Source: Powellomyces hirtus
Taxonomy: Eukaryota > Chytridiomycota > Chytridiomycetes > Spizellomycetales > Powellomycetaceae
DNA: 64,000 nucleotides
NCBI GenBank assembly: GCA_025526995.1
Contig: JAHLKG010000006.1
Location: 868,001-932,000, forward strand
Reading direction: 5' to 3'
Part shown: positions 1-11,631 of the stretch, piece by piece
Position numbering within the stretch: position 1 is the stretch's first letter
Layout: each line of letters begins with the position of its first letter
Program-made: the position numbers and the translations under genes
The notes under the pieces: generated by a model
Told to the model about the DNA's origin: nothing
What the model saw: the letters and a program-made list of their open reading frames with translations, nothing else
Database searches by the model: none

Positions 1-734
1 GGTCTGAATGAATCAGCTCACAGATCTCCCTGGTTTCAACGTTACCAGGGGAGAATGGAAGACGAGCGGCTTTTCCTAACACGCAGGCTTCACAATCTTT
101 GAAGTCGCTTAGATCCCCCACTACGGACCAACCGTCCGTAACCGATGCCATCTTCTCCAGGACGTGTTTGCCAACGTGTCCAAGACGAGCATGAGCGAGT
201 TTAGGAGAGACTTCAACAGTGCATGCTTCTGAATCCGTCCACAGACTTTCAGACAGCAGCGTACCTTGCAGGTAATACGCGTTGTTGCGGCGTACGCCTT
301 TGGCGATTTCTTTGCCGTCTTGCGTGAAAATGATGTCTCCATTCGACTTGAAGAGCATGTCAACGCCTTGATCGTTGCATTTCGCTACCGATACGAGATC
401 TCGTCGTAATCCTGGCACATGCAGGACTCCGTCCAACTCGAGCGGATTACGGATAGTCGTTAACTTCTACTTGTACCATACCCCGAACTGTAGAGGGTAG
501 TGATGTTTTGTCAGCAAGCATAACAGCTCTGACATCACTGTACACGGTTGAGTGATCCAAGGTTGTTTTGTGAGGTGTCATGTGGTCCGTAGCGCCAGAG
601 TCGATGAGGGCTTCATACGGTTGTTCTTGGCGGACCCAGACGTGTAATGCTTCTACAGCATTTGTGCTAACAGCACCATCATATGACTGCTTCGTCTTGT
701 TCTTCTCCATCTCGGATTTGAACTTCTTTAACAC
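1..734 (-). CDS. Copia-B copy A pol, N-terminal part (protease, pre-integrase zinc finger), partial
   Basis: The frame at 734-447 carries the aspartic protease motif DSGAT followed by DHMTPHKTTLDHS. It ends in TAA after VNDYP. The coding sense then continues in the +1 frame (LDGVLHVPGLRRDLVS) through the GAG-pre-integrase domain (HARLGHVGKHVLEKM) towards the integrase. The same stop and frame change occur in copy B, so they were present in the common ancestor. Unlike copy B, this copy keeps the TGC cysteine codon in DCEACVLGK at about 85-93 (an HHCC zinc ligand). The rest of the integrase is beyond the window. Confidence 0.8.
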
Positions 735-911
735 TTCGCCCTCCTGTGTTCGGTGTTTAGGGTCTCCACAGGCCCAACAACCCGACTTTTGTGATTGTTG
801 ACCTTTGTTTGATGGAGTGGATTCCTTATCCTTCTTGCCGTTCGTTGACTTCTCCCCGTGGTTCTTGCCACCCTTTTGTTTCTTAGATGCGTCAGTGTGT
901 GCGGCACCTGG

Positions 912-2150
912 TCACGTATCCGTTGTGGTCCCGCTAGGTTTCTTAGCCATGTTGGCAGCGATCCTGGATGCAGCGGCCTGTAAACTGCTCAAATCAGTTA
1001 TGTTTTCTTCATTAGCCTGAACCAAGGCCGCGAGGTCTGGTGTTAGCGCGTTGATGAAGTAATCCTGAAGGACATAATCCGGTGTCTTCGGCAGAGAAAA
1101 TGTCAGCATGTTGAACTGAGTGATGTACTCATCCATGCGACCTTTGGGACGCAATTCCCGTAATTTCTGCAGCGAATCTCTGGTGTGGTTTCGTGGCGCG
1201 AACCGCGCCAGAAGGGCGGACCTAAGACCGGTGTTGGTTCTGCCTGAATCAACGTCTTCAAAGTCATGCCACGTCGTAATTTCGTTCCTTTTATTTGGTG
1301 AGAGCGACTGCCACCAAGTGTATGCCCATCCTGTGAGTTTCGTAGCCACAAAATCTACGAGAAACTCGGGCGGAACCATTTCGTACTTCACAACCGTCTC
1401 AATCTTGTCGATGACCGTTCGAAGTTTGACCATATTGGCTTCCCCGTTGTAAGATCCAATATCTTTCAGCGTTCCATCCACGAAAGCCTTCGCACCTCGA
1501 CTGTCGACGATTTTGGTCGTCACGCTGTGTATGCTCGATGTCGGTGATGTAGGGCGGCGTTCAAATGGAGGACGTTGGTATTCCTGTTGAGCTCCAATCT
1601 CCTGATTGTACTCTGTCCACGGTGCAGCAAACCCGTCGTTGCGAGTGGGTGATGGTGTGCGTACGCACCGTGGCGCCGTACGTACCTGAGGGTTGATCGG
1701 GACGTTCACATCCTGATCCATGCGCCATTTCATTTGGAGCATTTCCGTTAGTTGGGCTAGAGAATTCTCAAGCCTATCTATCCTATCCACGTCCGCCTCA
1801 CGCGGGCGGACATGCACGGTGTTCGCTGATTCCCCACTTGGGAATGCCGCTGGAGTACTGTAGTTGATCGTTCTGTGATCATCTGTACTGCTTGATAGGG
1901 GACGGGTATCGACCTTGCCATCGCGTCGGTCGATGTTTTGGGTACGCCCTTCCAATGCGTCGTCGCCCTCGTTGGCGTTAACGCTCAAAGGCGTTGGCTC
2001 TGCCGGTGTACCGTTACCGGCAGATTTCCCTCCATTGTCTGGTGATGTCCATTCACCAGGCACTCGTGCGCTCTTCTCAGCGGCACGTTCTACGGCTCGT
2101 TGTAGCGTATTGGACCCTGGGGTCTGCCGACCCGTTAGGCGTCTTAACAT
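912..2150 (-). CDS. Copia-B copy A Gag polyprotein
   Basis: A 412-residue Gag from MLRRLTGRQTPGS to a TGA stop. The N-terminal third is low-complexity and polar, followed by a helical retrotrans_gag-like core (WAYTWWQSLSPNKRNEITTW, LRPKGRMDEYITQF, YFINALTPDLAALVQ). The longer N terminus seen in copy B (ATG in the primer binding site) is cut off here by Copia-C copy i. The TGA at 912-914 is shared with copy B. Just beyond it the same frame stays open into a degenerate zinc knuckle. Confidence 0.85.
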   Translation of the reverse strand: MLRRLTGRQTPGSNTLQRAVERAAEKSARVPGEWTSPDNGGKSAGNGTPAEPTPLSVNANEGDDALEGRTQNIDRRDGKVDTRPLSSSTDDHRTINYSTPAAFPSGESANTVHVRPREADVDRIDRLENSLAQLTEMLQMKWRMDQDVNVPINPQVRTAPRCVRTPSPTRNDGFAAPWTEYNQEIGAQQEYQRPPFERRPTSPTSSIHSVTTKIVDSRGAKAFVDGTLKDIGSYNGEANMVKLRTVIDKIETVVKYEMVPPEFLVDFVATKLTGWAYTWWQSLSPNKRNEITTWHDFEDVDSGRTNTGLRSALLARFAPRNHTRDSLQKLRELRPKGRMDEYITQFNMLTFSLPKTPDYVLQDYFINALTPDLAALVQANEENITDLSSLQAAASRIAANMAKKPSGTTTDT

Positions 2151-2176
2151 ACTACGAGTGTACCGGGGGCTCGTTT

Positions 2177-2543
2177 TATTGGAATGTTGAGACTTGCGTA
2201 CTCAACGTTTGGTCCTTACATTAGATCCTTACTTGGATTCTCCGACTAGAACGCGTAACCATCATACCGGTAACGCTAAGAGCCGAATTGGATCGCGTGT
2301 GATCACGTGATTAGAGAAAAAGTAGATTAGAACGCTTGAAGCGAGACATTACCGATAAGACTTTAAGACATAAAAATACATTCACATACATTACATCTCC
2401 GTGCATCTGACAGCGCTACACCATCATCTGCATCACAGAAGAGTTCTGTAATCCCCCTTTACAAAGTATACTGGAGGCCACATCGAATTTGGCCAATCCT
2501 CTGCAATTCCGATAAAGTACTGGAAACGCCGATATCTCCAAAA
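2177..2543 (+). repeat. 5' LTR of Copia-C copy i
   Basis: Begins TATTGGAATGTTGAG and ends TCTCCAAAA, against TCCAATA in the intact LTRs. It is followed by the primer binding site GGTTATGAGCCCTGA at 2544. It contains the TGTGATCACGTGAT box seen in all Copia-C LTRs. Confidence 0.93.
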
Positions 2544-2657
2544 GGTTATGAGCCCTGAGACCGGTCGAATTCGAATCATTCTCCCTTCGTAAAACCTCTA
2601 AACTACAAGTCTTCCGTCAAATTCAAGTGCCAAGAAAGTACCGAGCACACCGTCAAG

Positions 2658-5600
2658 ATGCCTACTGCAAGATCTCCCATTCTAGGAGTGCAGACCCGCC
2701 AACAAGCCTGTCAAGCCACACGAGAAGCCCGACGGGGTCCTGACGCTGAAGAAGACGTTAATATCGATGCCTCGATCCACAATGATTCCCACGATGCAGA
2801 TGCCGATGTGGATGAGATGAATCATGGAGAAATTCATGCAGACTTGGCGATAGTACCGTCCGAAGTACCAACTGACATTGTCATGGAAATTCTGCAGAGG
2901 TTCAAGATGGAAATCGATGAAAAGCTCGACCATCGGATGGACAGGTTGGAGAGGACTTTATTGACTAGTTCAAACCCTCTCGCTACATCAACTTCCCATC
3001 AACAACCCAAGAAGTACGAAAAGCCTCATATCGGTGGTCATCCTATGGCCGCTTCACCAATGAGAAGCCCAAAAGCGGGCCTTGAGTACCCTTTTCTACA
3101 TCAACACATTACTCACGGCGAAGTTGAAGCCCCAGTTGCCCCTCACTTTCGTCCGTCCTCCCCAACGGAGAGCACAACAACTACGAGCAGCAGAAAGAGC
3201 AATGATCGAGACGCACAACGTACATCATTTGCATACTTCAAATCTGCGATCGATGCAGTATCCACATTCGACGGGACGGGAAATCTCTCAAAACTCGCCG
3301 ACTTCGTCGATCAACTTACTCTAGTCTTTCGCCTAAAACCTGTATCTGAAGAAGAACAACTCTCATTCATCTTCACGAAGCTCTCTGGCGAAGCAAAACA
3401 ATGGTATCGTAATCACCAGAAAGATGCCGAACAAGGGATGGTGGAGCCCATCACAGACTGGGAATCCTTCAAGCCTCCTTTCCTCTCGCGTTACCAACCA
3501 ACTGATCACAAAGAAACTTTGCTCACTCAACTTGAAAGACTCCGACAAGGAAGTCACTCCATCTTGCAGTACAATACCTCATTCACAAAGATCACAAGTC
3601 AGATCCCCTTGAAGGTGCCATTTGAAATCTACAAGTGGTTCTACCTTGGTGGAATGAATGAACATCATGCAGAGCTCGTCAGAACTCAAAGTTTCAAGGA
3701 TCTCCATGGCCTCATGGCAGCTGCCAAGAGTCTGGATAACGGAAGTAACAAGAGTAACCAAAATAACCGATTCGCCAAGAAGAGCGAAAACATCGCGCTC
3801 AAAGCCCAACCTTCAAAGAAAGACGGCTCAAGTCACAAGAAGACCGACGCGAAGAAGACCACAGACTCAAAGAAGAGACAGAACTTCCCCTGTTGGTTAT
3901 GCAATTCAAATGAACATACCCCATTCAATTGTCCCCTCAAAGCCAAGGCAGTCGACGCCTTAAAACCCGCTGCTAATGCCAACATTGCAGAAGCACATAA
4001 CGCCATTACATTGGCTTATCTGGATTCGGGCTGCTCACAGCACATGACGAATGACATTTCCATTCTCGAATCCTACGAAGAGCACTCAACACGCGTCAGA
4101 TTTGGAAACAACGCCTTTCTCAATGCCGAAGCGAAAGGGAACGCTATCTTGAAGCTTCCAGATGGAGATATACCACTCACCGATGTTCTCTACGTTCCGA
4201 AACTTGCCAAAACTCTCATCTCGGTCTCCGCACTCGCCAAAGATGGAAAGAGAGTCACCTTTGAAGATGAGAGCACTATCATTCAAGACTGCAATGGCAC
4301 TACGAACGACATCACCATACCTCTCGTTCAAGGAATGTATCACATCTCGCCAACTCCGATGGCTTTCGCTACTCAAACTTGCTCAAGGACAAATGCGTCC
4401 AATGTACCGACACACGCGTCGAAAAATACATCTACCGAATTGACAAAATGGACAGACGCGTCCAATGTACCGACACACGCGTCCGATACATCGATTCAAG
4501 CGCTCAACCTGTCGACAGACGCTACCGGCATCACGGTCACGCGTTCTACCCAGCTCCAAGCCACGTTGGAGGGGCCGGCCGCCCCAAAGGCATCGGATGA
4601 TGCCGAGGATGGTGCCCCCTCGGGGGCACCATCCCCCAATGGCGCCGCCGCCGCCGCTGCTTCGGCGGCTTCTTCTGGGGCTGGTTCTGGTCCCTCTTCT
4701 CCTGTCAACGAAGGAACCCTCTGGCATCACCGATTGGGCCATCCTGGCACTCACATCATGGAGCAACTCAAGCTCCCAATGACCAACGAAGTCTGCAAAG
4801 GTTGCGAGTTTGGTAAGCACAAGCGCTCACCATTCAACGGTACGATGACACGGTCCAAGACACCACTCGATCGCCTACATTTCGACCTGAACGGTCCGCA
4901 CATACCCGCGGTTGGCGATGAGAAATATGCCCTCGTTGTGATCAATGACTATTCACGCTTCACATGGATCTTCTTCTTGAAGACGAAGAGCAAATCTACT
5001 GCAAATTGATTGAATTCATCAATTTCATCGAAAAACAGACCAACAAAAGGGTCAGACGACATCATTCCGATCAAGGGGGGAGTTTGTCAATCACGATCTG
5101 AAAGAATTCATTTCAAAAAAGGGCATTCTGCACGAACTCACTGCTGCAGATTCCCCACAGTCCAACAGTGTAGCTGAAAGGTTCAACCTCACCCTGTTCG
5201 ACACCATTTGTTCATTGGAACACTCATACGGCATCCCGAAACAACTCTGGACCGAGTCAGCGGCTACATCAGTCTACTTACGGAATCGCCTACCCCACAA
5301 GTCCAATAACAACATTTCACCGTACGAACAGCTCAACGGCGAAGAGCCCTCACTTTCTCACCTTCGTGTGATTTGGGCCAATGCCTTTGTGCATCTCGTC
5401 AAGAGAAAACAAGTCTCAAAGTTGGCACCGCGTGCCACACGTCTCAAACTCATCGGTTACGAATTTGACGGCGCTTACCGCTGTTGGGATGACAACCGTC
5501 AAGAAATAGTCATTCCTCGCGATGTAACATTCGAAGAAAACTCAGCACTCAAACTCGCGAAACCGCCCGAAGAACTCTACAAAGTCAAAGAGATTCTCAA

Positions 5601-7395
5601 CTCACGTGATGGCCCGGAAGGCCCCGAATTCCTCTGCAAATGGCTAGGATTCAAAGACGAAGATAATACATGGGAACCGCTTGAAAATGTCAATCATTTG
5701 ACGGTCTTTGCTGACTACATCAACGAGAAGACTGCGATCGCTCTTTCGGCTGCAAGTACCGAAGAACCTCAAACCTACAAACAAGCGCTCTCATCAGACA
5801 ACGCGCCAAAGTGGACCGAGGCCATAAATGCTGAATTGAAGTCCCTTCATACCAATGAAACATGGGAAGTCATTAACCCCAAATCCTTACCGCACAATCA
5901 ACGGCCCATCCGCACTAAATGGGTATTCAAGATTAAGCAAGACCTGAATGGTCAACCCCAACGATACAAGGCCCGGCTTGTAGTGAAAGGCTTCGAACAA
6001 CGCTACGGTATCGACTATAACGAAACCTACGCTCCGGTTGCCAAGATAGCCACCCAACGCGTCCTCCTCGCTCTCGCCGCCAGTCTAGGCTTGAAATGCC
6101 ATCAAATGGATGTAGTAACCGCATTCCTGAATGGGATTGTTACCGAGACCATCCTAATCTATGCCCCTGAAGGCTCTGGCTTTCCGCCCGGGACCATCCT
6201 TCGACTCCGAAAGGCCCTTTACAGTCTGAAACAAGCCCCGCGCGAGTGGTACTCCCTACTTCACAAAGAACTGACTTCTTTGGGATTCAAGCGCCTGGCA
6301 AATGACAATGCCGTCTACATCAGAACTTTACCTGAAAGTGACTCATCGCAGTACATCTCCGTCTACGTCGACGATCTCCTCATTTTCGCAAAGACCGAAT
6401 CGGAAATCTCGTCAATCAAGACATCCCTGCACAACGAGTTCAACATGACAGACCTAGGCAAAGTCAACCACTACCTAGGAATGAGAGTTCGACGCGATTA
6501 CTCAAGGCACGTCATCTACCTCGATCAAGAGTCATATGTAAATGACATCCTCGAACGCTTTGGTATGCAAGATTGCAAGCCCGTCAACACTCCGATGGAC
6601 CAGACCAAGCTCGAACCCTACGAAGTCGAAAATACAAAGACTTCATCTGACCCGCAAGAAGGAGAATATCGCGAAATCGTTGGTTCTCTCATGTACCTGA
6701 TGATATGCACGCGTCCTGACATCGCTGTCGCAGTCAGTATGCTTTCTCGCTTCGCAAGCAACCCTTTGCCTCAACATCTGCAAGCTGCAAAGCGCGTCCT
6801 TTGCTACCTACGGGGAACATCAAATTACAGCCTCTGCATCGGCGGAAATAACGTCACCCTTCACGGCTAGAGCGATGCCGATTGGGGAAACAATATCATT
6901 GATCGACGGTCAATCACTGGCTACCTTTTCTACATTGGAAATGCAGGCCCTGTTACTTGGGCTTCGAAGCGCCAACCCACCGTTGCTCTCTCATCTACCG
7001 AAGCTGAATACATGGCACTTTCCTTCGCCACTCAAGAGACAATCTGGCTTCGCTCACTTCTGCAAGAACTCCAAATCCCCGAATATCTCGATGAAAATGC
7101 TCGGCCTACAACGATCTACGAAGACAATCAGTCATGCATCTTGTTGGCAATGAATCCCGTGCATCACACCCGTACCAAGCACATCGACATTTGACATCAC
7201 TTCATTTGTGATCACATCGACAAGGAGATTCACCTGGAATACTTACCCACCGCTGAAATGGTAGCCGACTCACTTACGAAGCCTTTACCGGCCCCGGCAT
7301 TCAAATACCATCACAAAAGCATGTGCATCAAGCACTACAACAACACCATCACGCCAATGACGAAAGCGTCCATGACGGAGCTCCCGAATGAGTAA
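2658..7395 (+). pseudogene. Copia-C copy i Gag-Pol polyprotein, broken
   Basis: Homologous throughout to the intact 1582-residue polyproteins. Gag, zinc knuckle (CWLCNSNEHTPFNC), protease (DSGCSQHM) and pre-integrase are open to 5009. Single-base losses in an A run near 5004 and a G run near 5085 break the integrase. Chromodomain and reverse transcriptase (VYVDDLLIF) reopen at 5215-6870. A TAG interrupts the RNase H segment at 6868-6870, and a TGA replaces an Arg codon near 7192. The chromodomain at about 5570-5730 is retained. Many differences from the intact copies are C-to-T or G-to-A changes at CpG. Confidence 0.93.
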
Positions 7396-7434
7396 AATCC
7401 CATCATTGCAGATCGATTGCTCGGACAGGGGGCG

Positions 7435-7800
7435 TATTGGAATGTTGAGACTTGCGTACTCAACGGTTGGTCCTTACATTAGATCCTCACTTGGAATCTC
7501 CAACTAGAATGCGTGACCACCATACCGGTAACGCTAAGAGCTGAATTGGATCATGTGTGATCACGTGATTGGAGAAAAGTAGATTAGAACGCTCAAAGCG
7601 AGACATTACTGATAAGACTTTAAGACATAAAAATACATTCACATACATTACATCTCCGTGCATCTGACAGCGCTACACCGTCATCTGCATCACAGAAGAG
7701 CTCTGTAATCCCCCTTTACGAAGTATACTGGAGGCCACATCAAATTTGGCCAATCCTCTGCAATTCCGATAAAGTACTGGAAACGCCAATATCTCCAAAA
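7435..7800 (+). repeat. 3' LTR of Copia-C copy i
   Basis: Begins TATTGGAATGTTGAG after a G-rich tract (ACAGGGGGCG) that serves as polypurine tract. It ends TCTCCAAAA, followed by the TSD CGTTT. Confidence 0.93.
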
Positions 7801-7834
7801 CGTTTCGTTGCCTACCATTTCAGGGCTCATAACC

Positions 7835-8073
7835 TGTTGGTCTGAGAGTATCAGGGTAGATGATTAGGGAAGCTTTAGGGTAGTTGACTGAGCAGAACAA
7901 CGAAGTAACTTAATCCCGCTCTATTGGAGAAAAAGAGAAAAGTCCCACCGATATATTAAGTATGGAAGGAAAACTACTTATATCGGAGTTGATCACGTGG
8001 GTTCACATGATCGCGTGATACGCCCTGCGATGGCGCAGTTGTGACTTGATGACAGAGTTTGTACGTGCTAACA
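7835..8073 (-). repeat. 5' LTR of Copia-B copy A
   Basis: A 239-bp LTR, the reverse complement of 11378-11616, with ends TGTTAGCACG and CCAACA. The adjoining primer binding site is the reverse complement of GGTTATGAGCCCTGA at 7820-7834. Confidence 0.93.
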
Positions 8074-8931
8074 GTTAAAGGCGAACTCCACAAGCGGGAG
8101 TAGTTTCTTCCAGTTGCTTCTATCATAGTTGAGATACTGTTTGAAAATTCTCTTCAGTGTTTGGATGGCTTGTTCGACTTTTCCGTCGGTTTGTTGATGT
8201 CGAGCTGTGGCGAATTCATGCTTAACGCCAAGTAATGTATCAAAAGTGAGGAAAAAATCTGAAAGTGCTCAAGGTTCGCGGTCCGTAACGAAGACTTTTG
8301 GGGTGCCGACATATTTCCATACTCGATCCAGAAAAACGGCAGCAAGGTCTTTACTGCCGATGTTTTTGTCGACAGCTGAAAGAATAGCACGTCCTGATAG
8401 ATAATCGATAAAGGTGAGACATGCTCCGTCTCCGATGTAGAAAATATCAAATCCAATGGTATGCTATCTTCCCAATGGAACAGGAAGTGGTAGTAGAAAT
8501 CCGTAACGGCGATGACCAGGTTTGACTTGTCGGCAGGATTTGCATGTTCCAACATACTTCATGACGTCTTGTCTAACGTTAGGCCAATAATAATCGACAA
8601 GAATTCGGGCGAGTGTTTTCTTAACGCTGAGATGACCTCCAGTGGCTAAATCATCGTGAAATTGTCGTAAGACTTTTGGGCGTAGGCTTTCAGGTACATA
8701 AAGACGTCCTTCGTGGCGAGCAATTCCATCTTGAAAAGTATATCGTCGTTCTCTTGCAGTCTTTTCATGATTGGATTTCTGACAAATCCCTTCAAGATAT
8801 TCTGAGTAGGGATCAATAGCTAAAGCTTGTTTCCATTCTTCAATAGAATATGTTGGCGTCGTGCAAAGATCTACCGTTGTGCCGACTATAGCAGGAATGC
8901 CATCTATCATGTTGTTGATTTGAGTATGCAT
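8074..8931 (-). pseudogene. Gypsy E integrase, N-terminal and partial core
   Basis: The stretch 8931-8464 has an HHCC zinc-binding module (HDDLATGGHLSVKKTLARIL through CKSCRQVKPGH). Further sequence to 8074 corresponds to the catalytic core in other frames, with stops. The core is then cut by insertion of Copia-B copy A. No complete DDE triad can be followed. Confidence 0.75.
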
Positions 8932-9063
8932 ATCGATGCGTCTTTGACATTCGACACAACGTGGAACGTAAATAGCACTTCGGGAGAGAATGTCCGCAAT
9001 ATGATGCCACCTCCCTGGAATGTACTGAATCGTAAAATTGTATTCTTGTAGAATTTCGACCCA

Positions 9064-10389
9064 TCAAGCTTGTCTTCGGCTAAGGTGAGGTTGTGTTTGA
9101 ATAAATTCTAAGCCTTTGTGATCGCTGAAGCACCAAAACGGTCGTCCAACCAAGTATGGTCTATTGGCTACAAGCATCTTGACTAATGCGAGTAGTTCTT
9201 GTTTGTGTGTCGGATACCGAGTCTCAGCGCCCTTCATCTTGCAAGAATAGAAAACGACAGGTCGGAGGCGAGGTAATTGTTTCCATTTGCCGACGAGATG
9301 AGGAAGATTGGTTGGTATGGTCTCATCATCATATGGTTGTCCGATCCATCCAGCAATGGCATAGCCAGACGGATCTGTGTAGACGTAGATAGGTTTACTT
9401 TCATCGATAGTTGCTAAAGCTGGCGCATTGATGAGCGCTTCCTTCAGTTTCTGGAACGCTTGTTCATGATCGGCTTCCCATTGGAATTTGACTTTCGCCG
9501 ATTGGATATTGGATAATGGGAGAGCAATGTTCGAATAATCTTTGTCAAAATCGAGGAAGTAGTTGGCAAGACCAAGGAATGATTGAACTCCTTTTGTAGA
9601 TGTGGGTCTAGGCCAGTCCTTGATCACTTGGATCTTCGACGGGGCGATGCGAATTCCATTTCGGCCCAAGACGTGTCCACACCATTCAACTTCGGGCACG
9701 GCCCAGACACATTTGGAAGGTTTGACATAGAGTTGATGTTCTTCGAGCTTTTTGAGGACTAGGTCCACATGTTTCTGATGTTCCTCTAGTGTCTTTGAGA
9801 AAATGAGGATATCGTCGAGGTATGAGTTAACGAAGTCGTTGTAGTCTTTGTGGAAAATTTTGTTCATGAATCGTTGGAAGGCGGCAGGAGCGTTGGTTAA
9901 GCCAAAAGGCATGACAAGGTATTCAAAATGACCAAATCTTGTACGTATGGCGGTCTTTTCCCGATCTTGCTTTCAGATGAGCAAGCAATGATAGGCTTCC
10001 TTAATATCGATGAGACTGAAGTATTTGCATCCTTGAATTCGGTCACGCATTTCGTGGATGTTCGGAAGAGATGTTCAGTCTTTCTTTGTGACGGAGTTGA
10101 GACCTCGATAGTCCCAACAAATACGTAACCCTCCATCTTTCTTCTTGGCAAAAACGACACTAGCTCCCCATGGGCTTAAGGAGCGCTGTATCCATCCTTT
10201 CTCAAGCATCAGTTGAATTTGCTTTTTCAGTTCGGCTAATTCTTCCTTATTCATGTGGCGAAGGGGTTGCCAGACAGGTTCAGCGCCTTTGACGAGTTCA
10301 ATTTGGAAATTATCTTCTCTCCGATCAGGTGGTAAGCCTTGCGGTTCCTTGAATAGAGTATCAAGGTACTTTTCCAGAGAATCTTTCAA
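9064..10389 (-). pseudogene. Gypsy E reverse transcriptase and RNase H, frameshifted
   Basis: 10389-10075 gives the RT N-terminus ([14 protein letters not shown]). 9912-9064 gives the palm with PFGLTNAPAAFQRFMN and catalytic YLDD (SYLDDILIFSK), then the RNase H segment (VYTDPSGYAIAGWIGQ, HKQELLAL). The two parts lie in different frames with a break near 9912-10080. The Ty3/gypsy-type RT is clear. It is not intact. Confidence 0.85.
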
Positions 10390-10497
10390 GAGTTCAGGGT
10401 TTCCCTTAAACCGTTCAGGATCCTCCGGAATTTCGTTGAGAGCCAGTCGGCATACAGTATTGTCTTCAAATTTATTTCGTCGCCAGGCTTTGTTGAA

Positions 10498-11064
10498 TCA
10501 CTTAGATGTAACTTTGATCATTTGGATATTGCGATGAGTAGAGGCTTTGATGAATGCAGATTGTTTCGTAGATGGAGTAGTGTCAAAGTGCGAGAGACAA
10601 TTCCGAGGGAGAAAGTCTAATGGATGCCATTTTCGTGATGTTCGTTTGCATTTGATGGTGACGGAGAGTGATGCATTTGGTATCTGTGAATAATTAATGA
10701 AACGGAGAATAGGTTGTTTTTCATGTAATAATTGTTCAGCATGCGTAAAGAGATTCCAGAAAGGTGTTCCAATGATCGCATTGTATATAAGATCGCTGAC
10801 GAGCCATGGGATTTGTCCGACCATAAAAGGCAAACAAGATTCAATGTTCCAAAGTTCTAATGGTTCGGAGACAACGGTGTCTAGGAGAATTTGAGATTTT
10901 TTGTCGGCCAGAGTTATATGTTGTGGTTCGGTAGGCCTAGTTTTGAATTTATGTTTTTTGGTGAAGGTCGTGTCGAGAAACATTCCCGTTGCTCCGCTAT
11001 CGAATAATACTCGGGCAAATTTCTTTCCAATATGGCCATGTGCAATCCATAATCCGGTGGCCAA
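10498..11064 (-). CDS. Gypsy E aspartic protease region
   Basis: A 188-residue open frame with a retroviral-type protease core: FARVLFDSGATGMFLD near the start and a hydrophobic flap and helix (YNAIIGTPFW) about 80 residues later. It ends in a stop before the RT frame, so the polyprotein is interrupted. It lies directly downstream of the Gag C-terminal tail. Confidence 0.75.
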   Translation of the reverse strand: MATGLWIAHGHIGKKFARVLFDSGATGMFLDTTFTKKHKFKTRPTEPQHITLADKKSQILLDTVVSEPLELWNIESCLPFMVGQIPWLVSDLIYNAIIGTPFWNLFTHAEQLLHEKQPILRFINYSQIPNASLSVTIKCKRTSRKWHPLDFLPRNCLSHFDTTPSTKQSAFIKASTHRNIQMIKVTSK

Positions 11065-11377
11065 AGGTTTCCATGCATCTTGAACGGTAGGTAGATATGG
11101 AGGCCGAACAGAGCTACCAATAGGCTCTAACGACCATTGAGAAAACCCACTTGTTGTTGTTGAGCATTAGCGACATCGACTGCGCTTTGGATGGCTGCTT
11201 GCACTAGCGGTGCGACAATTTGGTGTAACTGATTCTGCGTCGTATTGTCATTCGCCATTCCTTGCGCTTGGTTTTGGTTCTGATTGGATTGGCCTCGACC
11301 GTCTTGACCGCAACCATTTCCGCGGCCTTGTTGTCCGGAACCACCGCGTCGATTACCACGTTGTTGATTTCCGGTAT
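11065..11377 (-). pseudogene. Gypsy E Gag C-terminal tail
   Basis: This segment encodes a Gln/Asn/Gly/Arg-rich tail (GNQQRGNRRGGSGQQGRGN) and then a helical AIQSAVDVANAQQQQ segment. It is the continuation of the Gag sequence on the far side of Copia-B copy B; the TSD GGTAT (11373-11377 and 17556-17560) marks the break. Confidence 0.6.
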
Positions 11378-11616
11378 TGTTAGCACGTACAGACTCTGTC
11401 CTCGAGTCACAACTGCGCTATCGCAGGGCGTATTACGTGATCACGTGAACCCATGTGATCAACTCCGATATAAGTAGTTTTCCTTCCACACTTAATATTT
11501 CGGTGGGACTTTTCTCTTTTTCTCCAGTAGAGCGGGATTAAGATACTTCGTTGTTCTGCTCAGTCAACTACCCTAAAGCTTCCTCAACTATCTACTCAGA
11601 AACTCTCAGACCAACA
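11378..11616 (+). repeat. 5' LTR of Copia-B copy B
   Basis: 239 bp with termini TGTTAGCACG and CCAACA. It carries ACGTGATCACGTGAA at 11435-11449 and a TATA-like GATATAAG near 11467. It is almost identical to 17317-17555, so the insertion is young. Confidence 0.95.
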
Positions 11617-11631
11617 GGTTATGAGCCCTGA
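11617..11631 (+). promoter_or_regulatory. Primer binding site of Copia-B, half-tRNA-iMet type
   Basis: GGTTATGAGCCCTGA directly follows the LTR. It is complementary to the anticodon stem-loop of fungal initiator tRNA-Met (CAGGGCUCAUAACC), not to a tRNA 3' end. This matches the internal priming known for Drosophila copia. The ATG at 11621 lies inside this site, because the anticodon CAU reads ATG. Confidence 0.75.

Larger units (their letters stand above)
2177..7800 (+). mobile_element. Copia-C copy i, Ty1/copia retrotransposon, degenerate, nested in Copia-B copy A
   Basis: LTRs are at 2177-2543 and 7435-7800. They are flanked by the 5-bp target duplication CGTTT (2172-2176 and 7801-7805). 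The interrupted sequence of Copia-B copy A rejoins exactly across it when compared with copy B near 11640. The internal region is close to the intact copies at 27936-37951 but carries frameshifts, stops and a 9-bp deletion near 5560. Confidence 0.95.
1..8073 (-). mobile_element. Copia-B copy A, Ty1/copia LTR retrotransposon, truncated by window edge
   Basis: This is a minus-strand copy of the same family as copy B (11378-17555). Its 5' LTR is at 7835-8073. Its leader starts at 7834 and is broken at 7800/2176 by Copia-C copy i. Gag then runs 2150-912 and pol runs from about 910 off the left edge. The sequence is nearly identical to copy B; for instance gag differs by only a few residues. The 3' half and 3' LTR lie outside the window. 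It sits inside the integrase region of gypsy E. Confidence 0.93.

Noticed and set aside
4383..4820. 145-residue minus-strand frame in Copia-C (also 29661-30098 and 34928-35365)
   Set aside because: Shadow of the GC-rich linker on the coding strand. It is conserved only because the sense strand is, with no domain or splice signals.
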